Source: Mesorhizobium loti
Lineage (GTDB): Bacteria; Pseudomonadota; Alphaproteobacteria; Rhizobiales; Rhizobiaceae
Assembly (NCBI RefSeq): GCF_013170705.1
Contig: NZ_CP033334.1
Span: 1-64,000 of the forward strand
Direction: 5' to 3'
Length of the DNA stretch: 64,000 nucleotides
Both the position numbers and the translations under genes were made by a program. Position 1 is the stretch's first letter. Each line of letters opens with the position of its first letter. Below the pieces are notes generated by a model that made no database searches, had not been told where the DNA came from, and saw only the letters and a list, made by a program, of their open reading frames with translations. This document shows positions 30,426 through 40,583 of the stretch, piece after piece.

Positions 30426-31520
30426 TCAGGCTTGTTCGGTGCGCGCCGTGGCCCGCCGGCGGCGCTCGCCCTTCTGGCTCTGCACGATGCGCACGCGCTT
30501 GACGCGGCGCGGATCTGCATCGAGCACATGGAACTCGAAGCCCGGAATGGCCTGTACCACCTCGCCACGCGTCGGCACGCGTCCGAGCGTGTTGAAGATC
30601 ATGCCGCCAATGGTATCGACATACTCGCCGTGCTCGCCGGCGGCGAAGTCCTCGCCGATCATCTTGGCGACGTCGTCGATCTCGGCCTTGCCGTCGACGA
30701 TGAACACGCCGTCACCGGCCTGGGTGATCATCGGCTCGTCATCGTCATGCTCGTCCTCGATATCGCCGACGACCATCTCGACAATGTCCTCGAGCGATAC
30801 AAGTCCGTCGGTGCCGCCATATTCATCGATGACCAGCGCCATCTGCGTGCGCGTCGTCTGCATGCGGCCCATCAGGTCGGAAGCAAGCATCGATGGCGGC
30901 ACGAACAGAACCTGGCGGATCAGGTTGAGCTCGCCGATGGTGCGTGCAAGGTCGACCTGGGCGAGATCGAGCTGCGTGGCGGCAGGCGTCTTCCTGGTCG
31001 TACGCCCCTTCTTGACGCGCGCGAGCTTGGTGATGTGGGCCAGCACGTCGCGGATATGGACCATGCCGCGCGGGTCGTCGAGCGTCTCGGAATAGACCGG
31101 CATACGGGAATGGCCGGACTGCTCGAAGGTGCCCAAGAGGTCGCCGAGCGTCGTGGCGATCTCGACCGCCTCGATGTCGGCGCGCGGCACCATGACGTCC
31201 TCGACGCGCACCTCGCGCAGGCGCAGGATGTTGTTGAGCATGGCGCGCTCGCCGGGCGAAAAGGATTCGGCGTCGCTCGCCGTCTCGGCCAGCGCGCCGG
31301 CGATTTCCTCACGCAGGCTGGTGCCGTTGCGTTGCCTGAACAGGCCCAGAACGCGGTCGAACAGGGAGGGGCCGGCAGACGAAGACTCGCTGGCAACGCT
31401 GCCGGTGTTGGCAACACCAGTGGTAACGGTACTCGGACTTGACCCCTCTTCCGACGTATCGGAAGCCTTGGTCGCACTGCCAGCGTCGGGGCGGGCGGCA
31501 GTCTCTGGTTTGTCGTTCAT
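30426..31520 (-). CDS. corC: CorC/HlyC-family CBS-domain protein
   Basis: 364 residues. A Ser/Thr-rich N-terminal 55 residues precede a tandem CBS pair (about 105-260, with LREVRVEDVMVPRADIEAVE and MALVIDEYGGTDGLVSLEDI) and a CorC_HlyC domain (about 280-350, GEYVDTIGGMIFNTLGRVPTRGE). It lacks the DUF21 membrane domain, so it is the soluble CorC/YbeX type, linked to Mg2+/Co2+ handling and ribosome quality in E. coli. It lies in the conserved phoH-ybeY-corC-lnt order. Confidence 0.92.
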   Translation of the reverse strand: MNDKPETAARPDAGSATKASDTSEEGSSPSTVTTGVANTGSVASESSSAGPSLFDRVLGLFRQRNGTSLREEIAGALAETASDAESFSPGERAMLNNILRLREVRVEDVMVPRADIEAVEIATTLGDLLGTFEQSGHSRMPVYSETLDDPRGMVHIRDVLAHITKLARVKKGRTTRKTPAATQLDLAQVDLARTIGELNLIRQVLFVPPSMLASDLMGRMQTTRTQMALVIDEYGGTDGLVSLEDIVEMVVGDIEDEHDDDEPMITQAGDGVFIVDGKAEIDDVAKMIGEDFAAGEHGEYVDTIGGMIFNTLGRVPTRGEVVQAIPGFEFHVLDADPRRVKRVRIVQSQKGERRRRATARTEQA

Positions 31521-31547
31521 CGTCGTCCGGTCAATTGTCAGATGTAG

Positions 31548-32054
31548 TTACGCGTAGGGATCGGGAATGGCAAGCCTTGCGAGCGCCACGCGTTCGATGG
31601 CTTCCATCTCCTCGGCCTCAGCGTCGGTCTCGTGATCATAGCCCAGCAAATGCAGCAGGCCGTGGATGACGAGATGGGTGATATGGTTCTCCAGGGGCTT
31701 GTCTTCCAGTGCCGCCTCGCGCGCCACTGTCTCGGCGGCAAGCACGATATCGCCCAACATCGGCGGCAGAGGGCCACCGGGCACGGGCGGGAAGGCCGGG
31801 AAAGACAGGACGTTGGTGGGTTTGTCCTTGCCGCGCCAGCCGGCATTGAGCGTGCGGATATGGGCGTCGTCGGAAAAAACGATGCTGAGCTCGGAACGAC
31901 CGGCCACGCCGGTCTCGGCGAAAGCAGCGTCAACCGCTCGATCGACCAGCCGCGTCAGGCTTGCCTCATCGGGCCAGTCGCCCGCTTCGACCGCTATATC
32001 GATGTCGACGGGCACCGAAGGACCCCCGTCGCCGGATAAATTGTCCTCAGGCAT
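31548..32054 (-). CDS. ybeY: Endoribonuclease YbeY
   Basis: YbeY is a metal-dependent endoribonuclease used in 16S 3'-end maturation and ribosome quality control. It is 168 residues. The zinc motif [11 protein letters not shown] (H-x3-H-x5-H) lies near residue 130, preceded by TNVLSFP and [11 protein letters not shown]. It is 18 bp downstream of phoH and 27 bp upstream of corC. Confidence 0.96.
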   Translation of the reverse strand: MPEDNLSGDGGPSVPVDIDIAVEAGDWPDEASLTRLVDRAVDAAFAETGVAGRSELSIVFSDDAHIRTLNAGWRGKDKPTNVLSFPAFPPVPGGPLPPMLGDIVLAAETVAREAALEDKPLENHITHLVIHGLLHLLGYDHETDAEAEEMEAIERVALARLAIPDPYA

Positions 32055-32072
32055 GAGGCCGCATCGCTGAAA

Positions 32073-33149
32073 TCAATTCTCCGCGCCCAGGCCGCGCGCC
32101 AGCTTGGCATCGCGGTCATAGGCCCTGACGATCTCCGCCACCAGCGGATGGCGAACGACGTCGACATCGTTGAAGCGCACGGTTACCGCGCCGGCCACAC
32201 CGTCGAGGACACGCAAGGCCTCGACCAGGCCCGATTTGGTGCTTGGAGGAAGGTCGATCTGGGTCGGATCGCCGGTGACAATCATGCGCGAATTCTCGCC
32301 AAGACGCGTCAGGAACATCTTCATCTGCATCGGCGTGGTGTTCTGCGCCTCGTCAAGGATAACAGCGGCATGCGCCAACGTGCGGCCGCGCATGAAGGCG
32401 AGCGGCGCGATTTCGATGACTTCGGCGGCAATGGCGCGCTCGACCTTGTCGGCCGGCATCATGTCGTAGAGCGCATCGTAGAGCGGCCTCAGATAGGGAT
32501 CGACCTTCTCCTTCATGTCGCCGGGCAGGAAGCCCAGCCGCTCGCCGGCCTCGACGGCCGGCCGCGACAGAATGATGCGCTCGACCATGCCGCGCTCGAG
32601 CAGCATCGCCGCATGCGCCACCGCCAGATAGGTCTTGCCGGTGCCGGCCGGACCGATGCCGAACACCAGTTCCGAGCGCTCGAGCGCCCGCATATAGGCG
32701 TCCTGGTTCAACGAGCGGGCATAGATGGTCTTCTTGCGGGTGGCGATCTGGGCGGCGGAGACCTTGCCCTTGCGCTCCAGCGTCGGCAGCGTCAGCTGAT
32801 CGTCGGCGGCGACCGCCATGCGCACGGCACCGTCGACATCGGACTGGCCGATATCGACGCCTTTCTGCAGAATCCCGTAGAGATTGTCCAAGGCGCGGCG
32901 CGCCTGCTCGGCGGCCGAAGCGGACCCCTTGATGGTCAGCTGGTTGCCGCGCGAGCGGATATCGACGCCGAGCTTCTGCTCGAGCCGGGCGAGGTTCTCG
33001 TCGAACTGACCGTAAAGGGCGCTGGCAAGCTTGTTGTTGTCGAAAGTCAGAACGATGTGCGCCATGTCAGAAGCCCCAGATGCCGGTACCGGGGGCAGGT
33101 TCTTCAGCTCTGCTGCGCTCAACCGTCTCTCCTCATCTGCCGAGACCAT
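32073..33149 (-). CDS. phoH: PhoH-like ATPase (YbeZ)
   Basis: PhoH/YbeZ proteins are P-loop ATPases functionally linked to YbeY. It is 358 residues. An N-terminal KH-like region (about 30-100) precedes the ATPase domain with Walker A GIGPAGTGKTYLA near residue 167 and Walker B AAVILDEAQNTTPMQMKMFLTR. The assigned ATG overlaps the miaB stop (TGATG). MAHIVLTFDNNK, 28 codons later, is an alternative start. Confidence 0.93.
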   Translation of the reverse strand: MVSADEERRLSAAELKNLPPVPASGASDMAHIVLTFDNNKLASALYGQFDENLARLEQKLGVDIRSRGNQLTIKGSASAAEQARRALDNLYGILQKGVDIGQSDVDGAVRMAVAADDQLTLPTLERKGKVSAAQIATRKKTIYARSLNQDAYMRALERSELVFGIGPAGTGKTYLAVAHAAMLLERGMVERIILSRPAVEAGERLGFLPGDMKEKVDPYLRPLYDALYDMMPADKVERAIAAEVIEIAPLAFMRGRTLAHAAVILDEAQNTTPMQMKMFLTRLGENSRMIVTGDPTQIDLPPSTKSGLVEALRVLDGVAGAVTVRFNDVDVVRHPLVAEIVRAYDRDAKLARGLGAEN

Positions 33150-34558
33150 CAGGCCAATTCGGCGAACAGGCTGTTGTAGCCCGTCTTCGTGATTCGCACC
33201 TGGATAATGTCACCGATTTCGCCGGCCTTTTCATCAACAATAACGGGCTGCAGCCAAGGCGAGCGGCCGACCTTCTGACCAGCCTGGCGGCCGGGCTTCT
33301 CGATCAGCGTGTCGATGGTGGTGCCGACAAGGCTCAAGCCGAAATCCTGCTGTTGTTTGAGGAGCAGTGCCTGCAGGCGCTGCAGGCGCTCGTCCTTGAT
33401 CGTTTCGGGCACATGATCAGGCATGTCGGCGCCCGGCGTACCCGGGCGCGGCGAATATTTGAACGAGAAGGCCGAAGCGTAGTTCACCTGGCGCACCAGT
33501 TCCATCGTCGCTTCGAAATCAGCTTCCGTCTCGCCGGGGAAGCCGACGATGAAGTCACCGGACAACGCGATATCGGGACGCCCGGCGCGGATGCGATCGA
33601 GCAACGCCAGATAGTCCCTGGCCGTATGCCTGCGATTCATCGATTTCAGGATGCGGTCGGAGCCCGATTGCACCGGCAGATGCAGATAAGGCATCAGCGA
33701 CGGCAGGTCGCGGTGGGCCGCGATCAGTTCGTCGTCCATGTCGCGCGGATGGCTGGTGGTGTAGCGCAGCCGGGCCAGGCCCGGAATTTCAGCCAGCCGG
33801 AACAGCAGCCGGCCAAGGCCCCACTCCTCGCCGTTCTCGCCCTGGCCGTGCCAGGCATTGACGTTCTGGCCAAGCAGCGTCACCTCGCGCACGCCGGCTT
33901 CGGCCAGGCGCTCGGCTTCAGCGACGATCTGCACCACCGGCCGCGAGACTTCCGAGCCCCTGGTATAGGGCACGACGCAGAAGGTGCAGAACTTGTCGCA
34001 GCCTTCCTGCACGGTGAGGAAGGCGGTGACGCCGCGCTTGATCACCTCGGCGCGCTTGGGCTGCGGCAAGTGCTCGAATTTGTCCTCGATGGCGTAGTCG
34101 GTCTCGACGATCTTTTCGCCGCCGCGCACTCTTGCCAGCACATCGGGCAGGCGGTGATAGGTCTGCGGCCCGATTACCAGGTCGACGGCCGGCGAACGCC
34201 TGATGATTTCCGCACCCTCGGCCTGCGCCACGCAGCCGGCGACGCCGATCAGCAGTTCGCGACCGGCAATGGCGCGCTCCGCCTTCATGTCGCGGATGCG
34301 GCCGAGTTCGGAATAGACCTTTTCGGCCGCCTTCTCCCTGATATGGCAGGTGTTGAGCAGCACCAGGTCGGCCTCACCGATGGCGTCGGTCGCGGTATAG
34401 CCGTCAGCGGCCAGCGCGTCGGTCATGCGCTGGGAGTCATAGACGTTCATCTGGCAGCCATAGGTCTTGATGAAGACCTTCTTCGTTGCCATGGCGCGAG
34501 ATGCCGGCTGTCCGGCCATGGTGCCGATGTCGTCGCTTTCAATCGTGTTCAAGTCCAT
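33149..34558 (-). CDS. miaB: tRNA-2-methylthio-N6-dimethylallyladenosine synthase MiaB
   Basis: MiaB is a radical-SAM methylthiotransferase that completes ms2i6A37 in tRNA. It is 469 residues. The N-terminal UPF0004 domain carries three auxiliary-cluster cysteines ([25 protein letters not shown]). The radical SAM motif is [15 protein letters not shown] near residue 184, and a C-terminal TRAM domain occupies about 405-465. Start ATG 34558 gives [12 protein letters not shown]; the Met beginning [15 protein letters not shown] is a shorter alternative. Confidence 0.96.
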   Translation of the reverse strand: MDLNTIESDDIGTMAGQPASRAMATKKVFIKTYGCQMNVYDSQRMTDALAADGYTATDAIGEADLVLLNTCHIREKAAEKVYSELGRIRDMKAERAIAGRELLIGVAGCVAQAEGAEIIRRSPAVDLVIGPQTYHRLPDVLARVRGGEKIVETDYAIEDKFEHLPQPKRAEVIKRGVTAFLTVQEGCDKFCTFCVVPYTRGSEVSRPVVQIVAEAERLAEAGVREVTLLGQNVNAWHGQGENGEEWGLGRLLFRLAEIPGLARLRYTTSHPRDMDDELIAAHRDLPSLMPYLHLPVQSGSDRILKSMNRRHTARDYLALLDRIRAGRPDIALSGDFIVGFPGETEADFEATMELVRQVNYASAFSFKYSPRPGTPGADMPDHVPETIKDERLQRLQALLLKQQQDFGLSLVGTTIDTLIEKPGRQAGQKVGRSPWLQPVIVDEKAGEIGDIIQVRITKTGYNSLFAELA

Positions 34559-34632
34559 CCGGCGGCTTCTAACGCCTTTCCGTGACAAAAAACAGACGAT
34601 TCTCGGCGTGCGCCCCCAAGGCGCATGTCGGG

Positions 34633-35433
34633 CTAGCGGCTCGGGCGCGGATCGGCGAGTGCCGCCTGCATCATCCCGCGCACCTGGCCTTCCATCAGCT
34701 TCGACGTTTCCTTGCGGTTCGAACCCTTCGCAAAGGCGATCGGTTCGCCGAAATGCACTTCGACGTCGAGCGCGCCTTCCGCCATCAGCACCTTGAGATG
34801 CGGCATCAGATCCTCATCGCCGATCCAGGCCGCGATCGGCCGGTGCCGCCGGCCGAGCGGCACGCCATGCAGGCGCGTATAGGTGATCGCCACCGGCTGG
34901 ATAAACACCTGCTCGGCCGCACCCTCCGAAATCGCCATCGAGGCGGCGCCGAACAGCGTGCTCTTGAACGGCAGGATGACGTTGCCGTCACCGGTCGACC
35001 CCTCGGCGAACAGCACCATGGCGTCGCCCTTGGCCATGCGGCTGGCGATCTCGCTTGCCTGGTCGCCGGACGAACGCTTGCGCTCGCGCTCGATGAAGAC
35101 GGTGCGCTGCAGCTTGGACAGCATGCCGATCAGCGGCCAGCCTTCCATATCGGCCCTGGCGATGAACTTCACATCGGCAAAAGAGCCCAGCACCATGATG
35201 TCGGTCCAGGAGATGTGGTTCGAGGCAACCAGCAACGGGCGCTTGGCCGACAGGGCCCCCTTGACATGGACGCGCATGCCGAGCGCCCTGAGGACAAGCC
35301 TGTGCCAGATCTTGAGGATGAAGGTTTCCGGCCACCAGCCGGTCTTCATCGACAGGATCTGCAGCGGCACCAGGACCAGCGAACCAGCAACGACTAGGCC
35401 CAGGGCCAGGAAAATCCTGATTTTTCCGATCAT
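34633..35433 (-). CDS. plsC: 1-acyl-sn-glycerol-3-phosphate acyltransferase family protein
   Basis: 266 residues with an N-terminal membrane segment ([23 protein letters not shown]) and the PlsC acyltransferase domain. The catalytic HX4D box is [13 protein letters not shown] near residue 72, and the glycerol-phosphate-binding block is [22 protein letters not shown]. It probably acylates lysophosphatidate to phosphatidate at the inner membrane; a lyso-ornithine-lipid acyltransferase (OlsA) role is also possible in rhizobia. It sits between rimI and miaB. Confidence 0.87.
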   Translation of the reverse strand: MIGKIRIFLALGLVVAGSLVLVPLQILSMKTGWWPETFILKIWHRLVLRALGMRVHVKGALSAKRPLLVASNHISWTDIMVLGSFADVKFIARADMEGWPLIGMLSKLQRTVFIERERKRSSGDQASEIASRMAKGDAMVLFAEGSTGDGNVILPFKSTLFGAASMAISEGAAEQVFIQPVAITYTRLHGVPLGRRHRPIAAWIGDEDLMPHLKVLMAEGALDVEVHFGEPIAFAKGSNRKETSKLMEGQVRGMMQAALADPRPSR

Positions 35434-35516
35434 GCTGTCCTGGTCCTGCCATCACAGCGCCGCGCGTTCTCTTGGACGCGCAAAGGACGCCGTAATGATT
35501 TAATTTCGGCGTCTGG

Positions 35517-36011
35517 CTAGCGAAGATCGCGGCGCATGACAAGCGCGCCGGTCGGCCCGCGATCGGGCGACCTGTAATAGTCGGGGCGCTTGCCGACTTC
35601 GCGGAAGCCCAGCCGACGGTAGAGGGCGATCGCGGCGATGTTGGTCTCGTCGACCTCCAGGAACAGCGCTTCGGCGCGTTGCACATGCAGTTCGCGCAGC
35701 ACGGCGTCCATCAACTGCCAGCCCAGTCCCTGGCGGCGATGGGATCGCGCCACCGCGACGGTCAGGATCTCGCCCTCGCCGGCGGCCAGCCGGGCCAGCA
35801 CGAAGCCGACGGGCGGCTTGGCGCCCTGCCCGGTTTCGCGCGCGGCATAACCGAACACGGTGTCCTGCTCGAGCAAGGCGGCGAACTCGCCATCGGTCCA
35901 CGGGCGGACAAAGTCCTCGCGATGCAGCAACGAGACCGCGGGGCTGTCGGTGATCCTGAGCGGCTCGAGCGCATAGTCCCGGCGCCGCGGCTGTAAAAAA
36001 GGTATGCGCAT
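35517..36011 (-). CDS. rimI: Ribosomal-protein-alanine N-acetyltransferase RimI
   Basis: GNAT enzyme of 164 residues that acetylates the N terminus of S18 in E. coli. The acetyl-CoA motif is VARSHRRQGLGWQLMDAVL, and EVDETNIAAIALYRRLGFREVGKRPDYY is the RimI hallmark C terminus. ATG 36011 overlaps the tsaB TGA (TGATG); a TTG just upstream is the alternative. The tsaB-rimI pairing is widely conserved. Confidence 0.93.
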   Translation of the reverse strand: MRIPFLQPRRRDYALEPLRITDSPAVSLLHREDFVRPWTDGEFAALLEQDTVFGYAARETGQGAKPPVGFVLARLAAGEGEILTVAVARSHRRQGLGWQLMDAVLRELHVQRAEALFLEVDETNIAAIALYRRLGFREVGKRPDYYRSPDRGPTGALVMRRDLR

Positions 36012-36688
36012 CAATTTTGTTGCCTTGAAAGAATAAATCCGGCTTGCGGCTTTGCATCGGCGCCGCGCAGGTAAAGTGGTTTCGGCCTTTCACCCTCGCC
36101 TTTGGCGGCGGCGAGGCGGGCGTATGTGACAATGTCGGCGGTGGCCGTCCGAGGCCCGATGTCGGAAACCCGACCCGCCGACGCGGCGATCCGCACCGCC
36201 GCTGTGCCGGCAAGCACCGCAAGGTTCTCCACCGCCAAGGCAGTGGCTTCCGGCAATGTGGTCACCGCCGGACCGTAAGTCAAAACTGACATTTTGTCGT
36301 AGAGCGCGGCATGGATTTCGTCGCGGCCGGCATCGAGCGCCGCCAGTACGGCGCGGCCGGGAAATGCCGATGCGGCCTCGGCGGCCAGTGCCTCGAGCGT
36401 CGTCACCCCGATCGCCGGTATTTTCAACGCCAGCGCCAGGCCACGCGCGGTCGAAACGCCGACGCGCAGACCGGTGAAGGACCCTGGGCCGACAGAGACG
36501 GCAATGGCGCCGAGGCCGGGATAGTCGGTCGCGCCCGCCTTCAGCGCCTCGGCGATGACGGCCATCAGGTGCTCGGCATGGCCTTTGCCGAGATCGAGCA
36601 CCGCGCGGCCAAGCTCCCGCCCGGCCACCGCGTCGTAGACGCAGGCGGCGCAGAGGCTGGCGGCACAGTCGATGGCAAGCACTTTCAT
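36011..36688 (-). CDS. tsaB: tRNA threonylcarbamoyladenosine biosynthesis protein TsaB
   Basis: TsaB is the scaffold partner of TsaD in t6A37 synthesis. It is 225 residues. The ASKHA-fold start MKVLAIDCAASLCAACVYD and the GPGSFTGLRVGVSTARGLAL motif are diagnostic. ATG 36688 is chosen over a 20-codon longer frame that has no family match. It is coupled to rimI. tsaD and tsaE are not in the window. Confidence 0.95.
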   Translation of the reverse strand: MKVLAIDCAASLCAACVYDAVAGRELGRAVLDLGKGHAEHLMAVIAEALKAGATDYPGLGAIAVSVGPGSFTGLRVGVSTARGLALALKIPAIGVTTLEALAAEAASAFPGRAVLAALDAGRDEIHAALYDKMSVLTYGPAVTTLPEATALAVENLAVLAGTAAVRIAASAGRVSDIGPRTATADIVTYARLAAAKGEGERPKPLYLRGADAKPQAGFILSRQQN

Positions 36689-36783
36689 GAAACGAACGCT
36701 TCCGAGAAACACTTCCCTGTGCCCGCCAAGGCGCGGCACCGCAAGCATAATTTGTTAAGCGGCTTCGCTTCGCCGCCTCGACG

Positions 36784-37887
36784 TCAAACCTGCTCGATGC
36801 GCAGCATGTGGTTGTCCCAGACATAGTCCGGTTCCGACCGTGTCGCGCCGCTGCCCTCGATGATCTCGCCGGCGCCGGTGGTTGCCATGAAGCCAGCTCC
36901 GTCCGGCGCCAGGCCGCAGACCTCGACCAGCGCACTGGTAGAGACCACCCTGCCGCTCGCCACGTCGATCACGGCAAGCGAATTGCCTTCCGGCGACGAA
37001 ACGGCGACGGTGCCCGCCAAAGGATTGGCGGCGACCGAGCCGATATAGTTGCGGAAGCCGGACAGCACGTCCGGCGACATGTCGAGCAGTTGCAAATCCT
37101 TGCCGCGCGCGGCGCGCCCAACCAGCAGCGGGCGATCGATGCCCGGCCCCCTATACTGGCAGCCGAACCAGACGGTACTGGATGCGTCGGTGTCCATATG
37201 GCGGATCGACAGTTGGTGCAGGGAAGCCGGTAATTCATGCTTCTCGATCAGGTCACCGGTGACACGGTCGATCAGGACGTAGGACGGCTTCATGGTGGCG
37301 ATGTTGAGTTCCGCGCGGCCATAATCGGGATGGGTCTCGATGCCGCCATTGGCGACCGCGATCGTCCTGCCATCGCTCAGCAGCAGAAGCTCGTGCGGAC
37401 CCATGCCGTAAGTCGGGAATTCACCGATGCGGCTGAACTTCGCCCGCGCGTCGTAGATGCCGACGACGCCGGCAGCGTTGTCGAAGTCGTTTTCGGTGGC
37501 ATAGAGCAGGGCGCCGTCGGGCGAGAACACCCCATGGCCGAAGAAATGCCGGCCGGTGACGCTGGCGATGGTCAACGGGGCGTCTCTGCCGGTATGATCG
37601 AACACCACGGCGAAGGTGCCGGGCTGGCGGGCAAAGACCACTGAACGCTTCGATACGGGATCGAAGGTGACGTCATGGCCGCGATCAGGCAGGTCGATCG
37701 CATGCAGCACCTTGCCCGCCTCGGACAGGACGGCGGCGCCAAAACTGCCGTCGCGCTTGACGAAGGCGGTGGCGAAGACGGCGTCGGCGGCAAGTGTCCT
37801 TGCCCAGGCGGACGGCGCCACCACAGCGGCAAAGCCGATGCCCGCGGCTCTCAGGAAATCCCGACGATCGATCAGCGGCGTTTTCAA
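36784..37887 (-). CDS. Tat-exported DUF1513 beta-propeller protein
   Basis: 367 residues with a twin-arginine signal DRRDFLRAAGIGFAAVV at the N terminus. The mature part looks like a WD/YVTN-type propeller, with blades around RGHDVTFDP, FFGHGVFSPDGALLYATEND and MGPHELLLLSDGRTIAVANGGIETH. DUF1513 proteins are known to sit beside imelysins and di-heme oxidoreductase-like proteins, as here: the gene starts 3 bp after the second imelysin stop. The function is unknown; a periplasmic role with the iron module is inferred. Confidence 0.85.
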   Translation of the reverse strand: MKTPLIDRRDFLRAAGIGFAAVVAPSAWARTLAADAVFATAFVKRDGSFGAAVLSEAGKVLHAIDLPDRGHDVTFDPVSKRSVVFARQPGTFAVVFDHTGRDAPLTIASVTGRHFFGHGVFSPDGALLYATENDFDNAAGVVGIYDARAKFSRIGEFPTYGMGPHELLLLSDGRTIAVANGGIETHPDYGRAELNIATMKPSYVLIDRVTGDLIEKHELPASLHQLSIRHMDTDASSTVWFGCQYRGPGIDRPLLVGRAARGKDLQLLDMSPDVLSGFRNYIGSVAANPLAGTVAVSSPEGNSLAVIDVASGRVVSTSALVEVCGLAPDGAGFMATTGAGEIIEGSGATRSEPDYVWDNHMLRIEQV

Positions 37888-37890
37888 GGA

Positions 37891-38970
37891 TCAATCTCCA
37901 TCGAGCGACGAGAAGCCTGCGGTCAGGCCGAATTCGGCGGTCAGCCGGGTGCCGATCAGGGTCGACAGGCTGGAGGTGATCAGGGCGAAATGCTCGAGTT
38001 TTTCGCGCAGAGCCGGGTCCGCGAGCGCCTTGTCGATCGGACCCAGGACGGACTTCGCGGTGGCGACACCGTTGACCAGCTGGATATGGATCGACTCCGC
38101 CATCCAGCGCGCATCGGGCGGCAGCGCGTCGCCAAGTTTGGAGGCCTGGAACAACGCATCGATGCCGGCGAGATTTCCCGCCAGCGAATTGGTGGTGTTT
38201 TGCGAACGCCAGTAGATCGCCTGCTTGGGCTTGTCCGCCTCGGGCTTGCCGCCAAGGAAACCTTTCAGGCGGACATCCCGGACCATCTCCAACTCGTTGA
38301 TGAAGATGCCGACCAGTTCGGTCACCGCCTCGTTACCGTCGCGGTAGAGCGCGTTCTGCGGCCCCGGATTGGCCCAGAGCGCGGCAAAACCGTCCGGCTT
38401 GTTCCAGGCTGCGCTGACCTCGCCGGCCATGGTTTCGATATTGCCGGCAACCGCCGCGCCATAGGCGCAGCGATAGGGATCATCCTTGCCCGCCAGCGCA
38501 TCGGCGCCGTCGCCGAAAAGCACGAATTCCAGCGCGCCCAGCCCCTGCATGGCGACGCTCTTGCCAGCAAGCTGTGCCGGATCGGTGGCTGCCGGATCCT
38601 TGTCCGACAAGGCCGCCTGCACCTGTTTGAGGCCGATGCTCTTGCGGTCCGGCCAGAACAGCATGCGCTCCAGGCGGTTGTTCTCCTTGATCGGTCCAAA
38701 ACCGATGATCTCGACCGATGACCAGGCATGGACCGTGGCGGAAAACTCGGTGCGCGTCGCGTCGAGTTCGCCTTGCGACGGCGCCTCGCAGAGCTTGTGC
38801 ATCGCTTTTGTCAAGGTTTCGGCATGCTGGTGCAAATCGGCATAGGCCGGGCGGACGAAGCCGTCGATCGCCGGCTGGATGATGTCGGAGGCTTTCACCG
38901 CCGCCGATGCGGGGAAGGTAACCAGCAGGGCCAGCGGAAGAGCGAGAACCAGGGCGGAACGCTTCAACAT
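37891..38970 (-). CDS. Imelysin-family protein 2 (variant GxHxxE motif)
   Basis: 359 residues with a signal peptide (LVLALPLALLVTFPASA) and an imelysin domain. The usual GxHxxE motif reads GLGALE at 143-148, so the conserved histidine is replaced by glycine while the Glu remains. The N-terminal half (KASDIIQPAIDGFVRPAYADLHQHAE) is typical of the YfeN/IrpA-like periplasmic branch. ATG 38970 overlaps the stop of the di-heme gene (TGATG), and DUF1513 follows after 3 bp, so the three are tightly coupled. It may bind something other than the ligand of imelysin 1. Confidence 0.88.
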   Translation of the reverse strand: MLKRSALVLALPLALLVTFPASAAVKASDIIQPAIDGFVRPAYADLHQHAETLTKAMHKLCEAPSQGELDATRTEFSATVHAWSSVEIIGFGPIKENNRLERMLFWPDRKSIGLKQVQAALSDKDPAATDPAQLAGKSVAMQGLGALEFVLFGDGADALAGKDDPYRCAYGAAVAGNIETMAGEVSAAWNKPDGFAALWANPGPQNALYRDGNEAVTELVGIFINELEMVRDVRLKGFLGGKPEADKPKQAIYWRSQNTTNSLAGNLAGIDALFQASKLGDALPPDARWMAESIHIQLVNGVATAKSVLGPIDKALADPALREKLEHFALITSSLSTLIGTRLTAEFGLTAGFSSLDGD

Positions 38971-40571
38971 CAGAGTGACTCCAGGAATTTGACCAGTGCG
39001 TCGCGCTCGGCCGCATTGGCGGCGGCAAAGCGGTCGCGCGCCTTCTGCGCCTCGCCGCCATGCCACAGGATCGCCTCGGTCAGGCTGCGCGCACGACCAT
39101 CATGTAGAAAGAAGGAATTGCCGTTGACGGTCTCGGTGAGGCCGATACCCCACAGCGGCGGGGTGCGCCACTCGCTGCCCGTCGCATCGCCCACCGCCTG
39201 GCCGTCAGCCAGGCCGGGACCCATGTCGTGCAGCAGGAAGTCGGAATAAGGCCAGATCAGCTGGAACGCCTGCGCCTTGTTGGGCGCATCGCGACGGGTG
39301 ACGAATTTCGGCGTGTGGCAGGAAATGCAGCCCATCTCGTAGAAGACCTTCTTGCCGGCGAGCACATCAGGCGCTGCGAGATCGCGGCGTGCCGGCACGG
39401 CCAGGTTCTGCGAATAGAAGGTGACGAGATCCATCACCGGCGCCGGCGCCTCGACCGGACCGAGGCGCTCCTGCACGCCATTCGGCATTGCGAGGCATTC
39501 CGCCTGCGCGGCGGTGCAATCGCCCCAATGTCTTGGTTCCTCGGGTGTCGAGACGCCGATGTCGCCGGCAAAGGCATCCGCGGCCTGCTGCCGGATCGAT
39601 GCGGTCTGTGCCTTCCAGCCGAAACGGCCAAGCGTCAACTCACCGCTCGGACCGTCGAGCACGATGTTGGGCCTGCCGGAAATGCCGTCATTGTCGTGGT
39701 CGACCGGATCGGCGTGGGCCAGAATGTCCGCCGGCGCGATCTGCTCAATCAAGCCAAGGCCGATCATCGGCGGCGTCAGGCGCGGCGACAGCGTGGTATG
39801 CGGATCGAGCGGCCCATAGCCGAGATCGGTGACGGAATAATTGGGCTTGCGCAGGGAAACGACGGTGCCATCCGTCAGTTCCACCTCACGTTCCTGATAG
39901 TCGACACGCATCCGGCCTTCGCCGCGCAGGCCGGGCACCGCCAGTTCCTGCAACTGCGTGCCGTAGACCGGGTCGGGAAAATTGAGCATTTGGCGGTTGG
40001 CGATGGCCGCTTTTTCCTCGGCGCTGCCGGCGTCCCGCGCCAGGCGCAGGAACATCGAGGTGGTGCCGGCATCGCCTTGCGGCGGACGGCCGCGGCCGTC
40101 CTTCAGATGGCAGTTCTGGCAGGCGCGCTCGTTGAACAGCGGACCAAGCCCGTCCGACGCCTGCGTCGAGGATGGCGACGAGACCCAGTTCTTGCGGAAC
40201 AAGGCGTTGCCGAGCTTGAAAGTGCCCTCCTCCTCGAAGGTGATGTTGGTCGAGGATTGCGAGAAGGCATCGCGGCTGACGTCCTTCTCAGACGTGCCGG
40301 CGCCACCTTGCATCAGCTCGAACGGCTCGGGTTTGGAGAAATCCGTGGTCGGCCTGGTGACGGCGGTGACACGCGCCTGATCCCGGGCATCGAGGTCGCC
40401 GCGCGTGGTGGCAAGGCTGGCTGGCTGAAGGTCACCCGCAATCGCGGATGATGTCAGCGCCAGGACAAGAATGGTGCAGCGCCGGCCAGCCGGGCGGGCT
40501 GGTCTTTTCGGCAGGAGCGGCGAGCCGGCGGCCCTCAGCAAGCGGCGCAGGAATTCTAAGGGGCGCCGCAT
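38970..40571 (-). CDS. Di-heme oxidoreductase-like c-type cytochrome (thiol oxidoreductase family)
   Basis: 533 residues of the DHOR (DUF1111) family, related to di-heme cytochrome c peroxidases. Two c-type heme sites are visible: CQNCH at 151-155 and CISCH at 415-419. An export signal begins late (hydrophobic ILVLALTSSAIAG at about 34-46) after a basic 31-residue n-region, so the real start may be internal. It is 12 bp after bfr and overlaps the second imelysin. The name thiol oxidoreductase is a database tradition; the substrate is unknown. Confidence 0.88.
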   Translation of the reverse strand: MRRPLEFLRRLLRAAGSPLLPKRPARPAGRRCTILVLALTSSAIAGDLQPASLATTRGDLDARDQARVTAVTRPTTDFSKPEPFELMQGGAGTSEKDVSRDAFSQSSTNITFEEEGTFKLGNALFRKNWVSSPSSTQASDGLGPLFNERACQNCHLKDGRGRPPQGDAGTTSMFLRLARDAGSAEEKAAIANRQMLNFPDPVYGTQLQELAVPGLRGEGRMRVDYQEREVELTDGTVVSLRKPNYSVTDLGYGPLDPHTTLSPRLTPPMIGLGLIEQIAPADILAHADPVDHDNDGISGRPNIVLDGPSGELTLGRFGWKAQTASIRQQAADAFAGDIGVSTPEEPRHWGDCTAAQAECLAMPNGVQERLGPVEAPAPVMDLVTFYSQNLAVPARRDLAAPDVLAGKKVFYEMGCISCHTPKFVTRRDAPNKAQAFQLIWPYSDFLLHDMGPGLADGQAVGDATGSEWRTPPLWGIGLTETVNGNSFFLHDGRARSLTEAILWHGGEAQKARDRFAAANAAERDALVKFLESL

Positions 40572-40583
40572 TCCCGCATGCCT

